From: Gemmatimonadota bacterium
GTDB taxonomy: Bacteria > Gemmatimonadota > Gemmatimonadetes > Palauibacterales > Palauibacteraceae
NCBI GenBank assembly: GCA_029262175.1
Contig: JAJCZV010000026.1
Location: 1-64,000, forward strand
Direction of reading: 5' to 3'
DNA length: 64,000 nucleotides
The notes below the pieces were generated by a model. It had not been told where the DNA came from and searched no databases. It saw nothing but the letters and a program-made list of their open reading frames with translations. Positions 57,767 through 64,000 of the stretch are shown piece after piece. Every line of letters starts with the position of its first letter. The first letter of the stretch is position 1. The position numbers were made by a program, and so were the translations under genes.

Positions 57767-60700
57767 CGACCCGCCCGGGGGTGGGTGATGCCGATTTCCG
57801 CGACGCCGGGTTCCACCGCGACACGCGAGGATTCGCCGTCGGGGAAACGGACGCGGACCGCGACCGGAGCGGTTCTGAGACCCAGCGTTTGTACGAACCA
57901 GCTTTGCGACCAGTAACCGGATCCGGCCTGCACCTCCTGCGTGGGACCCGGTCCGTCTGCGTATTCCACCGTGACGGTGGCGCCGATCGCGTGCGGGTTT
58001 GCGTCGGGCCCCGTCAAACGAACTCGAAGGCTACCGGCCCCCGTCTGAGGCGTCACGTTTCGGAATAGGCGCGTCGGGCCACCGTTTTGTCCGACGGCAA
58101 GATCGATCCGCCCATCGGCGTCGAAGTCCGCGGCCGCGACGCCACGACCATCTCCATACGCCGCAAAACCGCTCGTCATCGCGGGGATCGGGGTCAGCCC
58201 TCCAAGCCCATCTCCGCGCAACAACACCCCGCGTCCCGCATCGTACCGCGGCGTCTCCAGTCGGGTGGCAAAAAAATTCTGCGCCAGCACCACGTCCTGG
58301 TGACCGTCCGAGTCGAAATCGGCGATCGCGAGGCCAAACGAAGGCGCGCGCTGTGCGAGGGCGGGGAGCGGTCGCGCTTCGTACCCGCCCTCCTTGCTGA
58401 GAAACACCATGTGCCGCAGCTCTGGTGCGCTCAATCGCGCGACGGTCGAGAGGTCGGCACCGACAAGCAACGATTCGAGATCTGTCGCGGCATAGGACTG
58501 ATGGGTCCCGACGACCCGCCGTAGAAATGGCAGTCCGCGCGTGAGCTGATCGAGACGGCGCGAAGGTGCCTGCGAGCCATCCGCCCGCGTCTCGAGCTCG
58601 ATGATGTCGTACATCCCGTTTCGATCGAAGTCGGCGTGTAGAATCTCTTGCCCGGCGTGGTTGAGCGCGGCCTCGGTGTTCTCGCCCCACGCGCTCACCA
58701 CCAGGTCGGGCCGGCCATCCTCGTTGAGATCACCGGTCGCCACACCGTTCCATCGGCCTACGTGAGCACCCAACCCACGGGCGTCCGTCACGTCCCGAAA
58801 TCCGCCGGCCTGGTTCTCGAGGATGCGGACGGGGCCCCAGTCCGTCGCGAGGACAAGATCAGGATCACCATCCGCATCGAGGTCGGAGAACACCGCGCCC
58901 GAGACGAGCGCGCCTTCGGGCAAGGCCGATGCGTTTCGAGCGTCCAACGACCATCGGCCGGTGCCATCGTTCAGAAAAAAGCGAGCTTCCGTGGGAAGCG
59001 GATACGCGGTCGGAATCGCTCGGCCACCCACGAAGAGGTCGACGTCTCCGTCGCCATCGTAGTCGGCCATCGCCATCGGGCCGGTCGTGCTCGCCGACCC
59101 CGGCACGATCGGTTCGGAACGTCCTCCTTCGAGCGCCACGACAGACGGCATCGTGGTCCCGACCCTAGGATCGGTGGACTCATAGTTCATGTGGCCGACG
59201 AGTACTTGGTTCGTCGTCGGGGCACCGAGGATCGTGCTCACATCAGCCGGGACCGGGGGGCCCACCGGCTGCGCTCGAAGCACCCCGGCAAGGTTCTCGA
59301 ATCGCGTGATGCGACCGCCCTGTCCCGCGCCGACCCAGAGGTCGGGATCTCCATCGCCGTCGTCGTCGATCCAGCTGACGCCTGGCCCGAGTTGAGCCAA
59401 CCGATGGGGCAACAGGGGTTGTCTCGTGAACTCGTTGAAGAACGTCTCATGGTGTGTGTGGCCGAGTTGACTCGACACATCCTCGAACCAGCGGCTTGCC
59501 GGATTGGCGACCTGAGCCGGAACCGGAGCCGGTACGGTCGACGGTTCACGGACCTCGTACACGCGACCACTGCGAACATCGGGCAGATCGGTGCGCGCCC
59601 CGCTCGGCCACGTAACCGTCAAACGGCTCCCTTCGCCCGGTGCGGCAAACGTGAGTTGATCGTCGGAATGCGACAGGTACAAGCCGCCCGCCTTGACCTC
59701 CTGCGTTTGGACGGGCAGCCCGGCGGCGGCAAACGCGACAAGGGCTCCGACGCCGCGAGTATTCGCCGCGCTGCCGCGGAGACGGACGGCGACGCGGGCA
59801 GCCGACGCTTCGTTTCTGAGCACGAGCGCCGGAGCGTTGAGACGGTTGATCACGACGTCGAGGTCACCATCGCCGTCGAGGTCTCCTCCCGCGAGTCCAT
59901 GCGAGATGTCTTCCTCCGCCCCATACGCCCACTCGTCTCCCGCGTCGACGAACTTCCCATCTCCTACGTTTCGGAACGCGATGTTCCGAGTCTCGAGCGG
60001 CGGAAACTGGAGTCGCAATCGACGCCACTCCTCTCCCCCGCTCGCGCCCTGCGTGCGCTCTTGGGCGTCGCCATCGAGCCAATCCAACACGGTGCCGTTG
60101 GTCGAAAGCAGATCGTCGAAACCGTCCAGGTCGACATCGAGAAACAAAGCGCCCCAGGTCCATCCGGAGGCCGCCACGCCCGCCTGATACGCGGTCTCCG
60201 CGAAGGTGCCGTCGCCGCGACTCATCTGAAGCGTGTTTCGTTTTACCTGCGGGCGCGTGCGAATCTCACCGGGTTCGGAAGGATTCGGATCGACCTCGGG
60301 GACCTGCGTCTTCCGCCGCACCGGATCGGGACTGAGCATCTCTGCGACAAACACATCCGGCCAACCGTCGCGATCCACGTCGGAGACGTCGACGGCCATC
60401 GACGCCGCGCTCGTCTTTCGAATCGCCAACGCGTCGATGAGACGAAATCGTCCCGAGCCATCGTTGATCCAAATGTGGTCGGGACTGTTGATGTCGTTGC
60501 ACACGTAGAGATCGGGGTCGCCGTCTCGATCGAGATCGACAAACCTCGCGGAGAGGCCCCACTCATCCGGCTCCCGATCGAACCGAGCCCCATCTTCGTC
60601 GACAAACGTCTCTTCGGTGAAGGACACGCGCCGAAGCCGACCGTTTTCGTTGTGGTAGAACTCGTCGGGCTGCGCGAACTCCCAACGCTGCCACCCCTGG

Positions 60701-61443
60701 TCGGTGCGGACGACTCGAAAATAGTCTTCGAAACCGGGCTGGATAAAATACCGGTCGCCGTCTTGGCCGACGACGCGATCGTACGCGCGGTCGGCGGGCG
60801 CGAAGGTGTCGCGAGCCCAGCGGTCCTTGGAGTTGGTGATGTAGACGTCCAGGTCACCGTCGCCATCCGTGTCGGCGACGGCCAGACTGTGGCTGGCGAG
60901 GGCCGCATCGAAGCCCATCGTCTCGGAGTCATCCGAGAAGCCGCCTTCGCCATCGTTGCGAAAGAAGACGTTGGGCTCGGAGTGGCGGGTCACGATCAAG
61001 TCCAGATCGCCGTCGCCGTCGAGATCGACCCATGCGGCACCCCGCGACACGCTTCCGAGGAGGCCGACGCCGGTCTCCTCGGTTACATCCTCGAAACGCC
61101 AGTCGCCGAGATTCCTGTACAGCGAGCTCGCGCCTTCGATGCTCGTGAGATACACGTCGGCCAGCCCGTCTTCATCGTAGTCGCCCAACGCGACACCCGA
61201 TCCGTTGGCGAGGATGTCGTTCGCAAGAAGGTTGGCCTCGGAAAACGTGTTGGTAAACGCGATACCGGTGCGACCAGGGTCCATGGCCGCGAACCCCGGC
61301 TGGTCCGAGCCGGGGTTCGCGAGTTCACGCCAGCGGTATCCGCCCTCATCATGCCAAGTCCGCGACGCCTCTCCCCCGCAGGCGGACAAGGCGCCCAGCC
61401 AAAGGGTCGCGACACCGGCGGCGGCGCAGAGCCGAACCGCCAC
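57763..61443 (-). CDS. Giant FG-GAP/VCBS repeat lipoprotein with UnbV/ASPIC domains (copy 1)
   Basis: 1226 residues, full-length paralogue of the next gene. A lipoprotein signal ends in LSAC near residue 22. The order is the same: VCBS repeats (DYDEDGLADVYL, DLDGDGDLDLIV, DTDGDGDLDVYI), a central ASPIC module (GVGALVAFAAAG, VTWPSGARTDLPD), a second VCBS half and a C-terminal ASPIC module (IGATVTVEYADG, VRFPDGESSRVAV). Both copies open with a matching CGG-x-A...W...YRWRE-type stretch. The gene follows the S9 peptidase by 14 bases and likely shares its transcript. Confidence 0.93.
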   Translation of the reverse strand: MAVRLCAAAGVATLWLGALSACGGEASRTWHDEGGYRWRELANPGSDQPGFAAMDPGRTGIAFTNTFSEANLLANDILANGSGVALGDYDEDGLADVYLTSIEGASSLYRNLGDWRFEDVTEETGVGLLGSVSRGAAWVDLDGDGDLDLIVTRHSEPNVFFRNDGEGGFSDDSETMGFDAALASHSLAVADTDGDGDLDVYITNSKDRWARDTFAPADRAYDRVVGQDGDRYFIQPGFEDYFRVVRTDQGWQRWEFAQPDEFYHNENGRLRRVSFTEETFVDEDGARFDREPDEWGLSARFVDLDRDGDPDLYVCNDINSPDHIWINDGSGRFRLIDALAIRKTSAASMAVDVSDVDRDGWPDVFVAEMLSPDPVRRKTQVPEVDPNPSEPGEIRTRPQVKRNTLQMSRGDGTFAETAYQAGVAASGWTWGALFLDVDLDGFDDLLSTNGTVLDWLDGDAQERTQGASGGEEWRRLRLQFPPLETRNIAFRNVGDGKFVDAGDEWAYGAEEDISHGLAGGDLDGDGDLDVVINRLNAPALVLRNEASAARVAVRLRGSAANTRGVGALVAFAAAGLPVQTQEVKAGGLYLSHSDDQLTFAAPGEGSRLTVTWPSGARTDLPDVRSGRVYEVREPSTVPAPVPAQVANPASRWFEDVSSQLGHTHHETFFNEFTRQPLLPHRLAQLGPGVSWIDDDGDGDPDLWVGAGQGGRITRFENLAGVLRAQPVGPPVPADVSTILGAPTTNQVLVGHMNYESTDPRVGTTMPSVVALEGGRSEPIVPGSASTTGPMAMADYDGDGDVDLFVGGRAIPTAYPLPTEARFFLNDGTGRWSLDARNASALPEGALVSGAVFSDLDADGDPDLVLATDWGPVRILENQAGGFRDVTDARGLGAHVGRWNGVATGDLNEDGRPDLVVSAWGENTEAALNHAGQEILHADFDRNGMYDIIELETRADGSQAPSRRLDQLTRGLPFLRRVVGTHQSYAATDLESLLVGADLSTVARLSAPELRHMVFLSKEGGYEARPLPALAQRAPSFGLAIADFDSDGHQDVVLAQNFFATRLETPRYDAGRGVLLRGDGLGGLTPIPAMTSGFAAYGDGRGVAAADFDADGRIDLAVGQNGGPTRLFRNVTPQTGAGSLRVRLTGPDANPHAIGATVTVEYADGPGPTQEVQAGSGYWSQSWFVQTLGLRTAPVAVRVRFPDGESSRVAVEPGVAEIGITHPRAGR

Positions 61444-61457
61444 GTGCCTGCGCGGTC

Positions 61458-63908
61458 TCAGCCACCCTCTCCGGTCAGGGCGCCCGGCGCCTTGCCGATG
61501 ACACGTTCGAACAGCGCGTAAATCCGTCTGTACTCATCGGTCCACGACGAGGGTTCCACAAAACCGTGGTTCTCGACGGGATAGACCGCCATCTCCCAAT
61601 TCTCCTTACCAAGTTCTATCAGCCGTTGCGCCAACCGCACCACATCGGAGTAATGGACGTTCGTATCGTACATCCCGTGCGCGATCAGCAGCTCCCCTTC
61701 CAACCCCTCGGCGAAGTAAATCGGAGACGACTGTCGATAGGCCTCTTCATCATCTTGCGGCTGATTGAGGATTCGGCTCGTATACCAGTGGTTGTAGTGC
61801 GCCCAATCGGTAACGGCTCGGAGGGCCGCGCCCGCTTCGAAAACGTCGGGCTCGGTGAAGAGCGCCATCAGCGTGATGAATCCACCGTAAGACCCACCGT
61901 AGATCCCCAGGCGATCCTCATCGATGCCCTCTTCGGACACCAGGTACGCCGCTCCATCCACTTGATCGGAGAGATCCCAGCCGCCCATGTGTCGGTAAAT
62001 CGCCGTCCGCCAGTCCCGACCGAGCCCGGCGCTGCCTCGATAGTCGATGTCCATCACCGTGTAGCCCTGCGCTGCCAAGAAGTGATGAAACATGTACTCG
62101 CGCGAATAGTTCGACCATCCGTTGTGGACGTTTTGCAGATATCCCGCCCCATGAACGAAGACGACGCCCGCACCGTTTGGCGCGACCCCGAAATCGACGG
62201 GTCGATAGATCTTTGCGGGCACCGCGACACCGTCGCGCGCCTGAAAATGAATGATCTCGGGTTGACGCCACTCGAAGCTGCTCCACTCTGCCGTCGGTGA
62301 CGTCGTCACGCGTTCGAGCGGTGCGCCCGGGCGCGCGTCGGCTAGATACAATTCCGGCGGCCCGTCGGCAGTGGCGTGAATGACCGCGAAGCGATCGCCG
62401 TCCGGCGAGGGCGTGGCATCGAAGTGCCCGTCTCCCTCGAGGAGTTGGGTTCGGTCGGCGCCGTCAAAGGACATTCGCCAAGGGTGGCGATCGAACGCCG
62501 AGACTTCCCCGGTGTGGAGGAGAAACGCGTCCCATCCATCGGGGATCTCGACGTTGCGTACCTCCCACTGACCGGAGGTCAGCGCGCGTTTGCCATCCCC
62601 GTTCGCCCCGATCGTGTAAAGGTGAGCAAAACCCGTCTCTTCGCTCACGTAGTAGGCCTGCGGGGTCGACCCCGACGCGGACGACGGGAGCCACCCCATA
62701 CAGCTGGCGCCGCCAAACCCGAAACACGGGCCGCCGACCCAAGCTTCATCGCGCAATTGGTCAAGCAGCGAGAGGTCGCCGGTCGCCGCTTCCAAGGCGT
62801 ACAGACGCCACGCCTTGTAGTCGTAGTCGACGGCGAAAACGAGCCCATGCGAGCCCGTGTCGTTCCAGCCGGCGAAGCTGGCGACCGCCAGCTTGGGCGC
62901 TTCCTCGTCGGCCGCCTCGACCGATTCGCTCAAGTCGAGCCAGGTCACCTCGCCCGTCGCGGTTTCGATCACCGCCAAACGCGACTGCGACTGTTCGTCA
63001 CCGACCTTGGCCCGCATCTCCGTGTTCTCGGTGTAGCCCGATTGCGTAATCCATCGCGGGATGTCCGTCGTCTCCCCGGAGCGTCCGCCCTTCGTAACCG
63101 TCGCAACGACGAACCTTCCGGTTGGATCGGGCGTCAGCGACGCCGCCCGCTCGCCGTCGGGAAGGTGGAGCGTCTTCGGCTCCCGACCTTCTCGGCGCTC
63201 CGTCCTCGCTTCGCGACGCTCGTCCCTGATCTCGTCCACCCGCACGTGCTCGAACAGTTCACGCTGCTGCGCCTCGAGAAACGCTCGGTGCCCTTCGGCG
63301 TCGGTTTCCTCGGGGCCGTCGGGGCCATCGATCCGCGTGAGCTGACGAATGGCGCCGTTGCCCAGATCGAACGCGAACAGGTTCTGGTCGCGGCGGAAAT
63401 AGATGGACGACCCATCTGCGGAGAAGCTCTCCACGGTCTCGACGTCGGTCGTGTGGGTGAGCCGGCGCACCTCGGCGTCTTCTCGGTCGACGATCCACAG
63501 ATCGCCGTCGGACGACACGGCGCGCCACTTTCCGTCGGGCGAGACATCGCCCGATGCCAGGAGCGGAGCGAGAGCATCGGCTTCGTCGTCTTCGATTCGC
63601 TCCGGTTCGCCACCTTCTGTGGGGACCCGATACAACGCCCGTTCCGCGTGCCAGTCCTCGCCACCAGGGAGCCACCGAAAAAAGACCCAGTCGCCGTCGT
63701 CCGACCAACGCACCCCGGCGGGGGACTGCCCGAGCAGTTCCGGGCCGCGCATGATCGACGCAATGGTCAGCGGAAACTCGTGGTCACGCGCCGCAGCCGG
63801 CTCGAAGCTCGCCAGGCCCTGCGCGCTGATTCCGGTGGTGGAGATGGCGATGAACACACACGTCGCGCCGATGCGCGTGACAAACCAGCGGATAGTTGCG
63901 GACCTCAT
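61458..63908 (-). CDS. Secreted S9-family prolyl oligopeptidase/dipeptidyl peptidase
   Basis: 816 residues. The signal peptide ends near TGISAQ (about 29). An N-terminal beta-propeller (about 50-560, WD40-like PD40 repeats such as DVSPDGKWRAVSSDGDLW and SADGSSIYFRRDQN) covers the catalytic alpha/beta-hydrolase domain. Catalytic serine is in YGGSYGGF (about 672), Asp in GMYDTNVHY (about 747), His in ENHGF (about 781). These enzymes remove dipeptides or cleave small peptides. It heads the minus-strand operon with the two ASPIC lipoproteins. Confidence 0.96.
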   Translation of the reverse strand: MRSATIRWFVTRIGATCVFIAISTTGISAQGLASFEPAAARDHEFPLTIASIMRGPELLGQSPAGVRWSDDGDWVFFRWLPGGEDWHAERALYRVPTEGGEPERIEDDEADALAPLLASGDVSPDGKWRAVSSDGDLWIVDREDAEVRRLTHTTDVETVESFSADGSSIYFRRDQNLFAFDLGNGAIRQLTRIDGPDGPEETDAEGHRAFLEAQQRELFEHVRVDEIRDERREARTERREGREPKTLHLPDGERAASLTPDPTGRFVVATVTKGGRSGETTDIPRWITQSGYTENTEMRAKVGDEQSQSRLAVIETATGEVTWLDLSESVEAADEEAPKLAVASFAGWNDTGSHGLVFAVDYDYKAWRLYALEAATGDLSLLDQLRDEAWVGGPCFGFGGASCMGWLPSSASGSTPQAYYVSEETGFAHLYTIGANGDGKRALTSGQWEVRNVEIPDGWDAFLLHTGEVSAFDRHPWRMSFDGADRTQLLEGDGHFDATPSPDGDRFAVIHATADGPPELYLADARPGAPLERVTTSPTAEWSSFEWRQPEIIHFQARDGVAVPAKIYRPVDFGVAPNGAGVVFVHGAGYLQNVHNGWSNYSREYMFHHFLAAQGYTVMDIDYRGSAGLGRDWRTAIYRHMGGWDLSDQVDGAAYLVSEEGIDEDRLGIYGGSYGGFITLMALFTEPDVFEAGAALRAVTDWAHYNHWYTSRILNQPQDDEEAYRQSSPIYFAEGLEGELLIAHGMYDTNVHYSDVVRLAQRLIELGKENWEMAVYPVENHGFVEPSSWTDEYRRIYALFERVIGKAPGALTGEGG

Positions 63909-63963
63909 ATGTCCCCTCTCGTTGGCCGAGCAGTCGTGGATCAGTCACAGCCGTGCGTCGAGT

Positions 63964-63983
63964 GGCGCCGTCTTTTCGGCGCC
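63964..63983. other. Short hairpin upstream of the S9 peptidase
   Basis: GGCGCCG (63964-63970) pairs perfectly with CGGCGCC (63977-63983) around a 6-base loop. It lies 56-75 bases upstream of the S9 ATG. No T run follows on either strand. It may be an operator, a leader stem or chance. Confidence 0.3.
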
Positions 63984-64000
63984 GAATCAACCGAGTGGAA

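Noticed and set aside
58648..61521. 957-codon plus-strand open frame opposite the ASPIC gene
   Set aside because: The other strand encodes clear VCBS and ASPIC motifs throughout; the plus frame is arginine- and histidine-rich with no recognisable motif.
63784..63990. Minus-strand 68-codon frame at the right edge
   Set aside because: Out-of-frame overlap with the start of the S9 peptidase, arginine-rich, no signal or domain.

Overview
This is a gene-dense, GC-rich stretch of a bacterial chromosome with 45 protein genes (one cut by the left edge) and one RNA gene. I see no CRISPR array, transposase, integrase or tRNA. The cell is clearly diderm: Lgt, an Omp85 barrel protein, TamB, a small outer-membrane barrel and many lipoprotein or secretory signals are present. 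Gemmatimonadota, or a closely allied phylum, is my best guess. It rests on the GC content, the mix of diderm envelope genes with PASTA and YbbR proteins, and the large FG-GAP/ASPIC lipoproteins. This placement is an inference.

Layout. 1-2.5 kb: two paralogous lipoprotein genes of unknown function that share an identical lipobox region. 2.9-12.5 kb: uvrA, then a peptidoglycan-salvage locus (a sodium:solute symporter coupled to a GH3/serine-hydrolase fusion, with a divergent NamZ-type muramidase), then a lipid kinase. 12.7-44.5 kb: a long minus-strand run, read from high to low coordinates. In order it encodes an anti-sigma factor, holA, a SPOR protein, mutS, a TonB-C-like lipoprotein, cbs, ddl, rhomboid, an EF-G paralogue, yebC, ruvC, ruvA, ruvB, queA, tgt, yajC, def, fmt, thiE, thiS, thiG, rsmB, a PASTA protein, a YbbR protein, tsaD, lgt, an Omp85 protein and tamB. 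Most neighbours overlap or lie within 40 bases; the only large break is about 350 bases upstream of the EF-G paralogue. 44.8-48.9 kb: an ECF sigma factor, a Nudix hydrolase and a catalytic/non-catalytic M16 peptidase pair. 48.9-49.3 kb: RNase P RNA.

49.5-54.0 kb: the only multi-gene plus-strand operon. It encodes a secreted beta-propeller, a lipoprotein metalloprotease with an HExxH motif, and a small beta-barrel. 54.0-63.9 kb: an S9 peptidase followed by two tandem giant FG-GAP/ASPIC lipoproteins, each apparently internally duplicated.

How it fits together: the central run is housekeeping (DNA repair, tRNA modification, translation, thiamine, envelope biogenesis). The flanks are extracytoplasmic: cell-wall salvage on the left, secreted and surface proteins on the right. 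The ECF sigma/anti-sigma pair sits between the two. The most interesting loci are the NagZ/AmiE-like fusion with NamZ and a symporter, the propeller-protease-barrel operon, the tandem ASPIC giants, and a palindromic repeat in the gap upstream of the EF-G paralogue.
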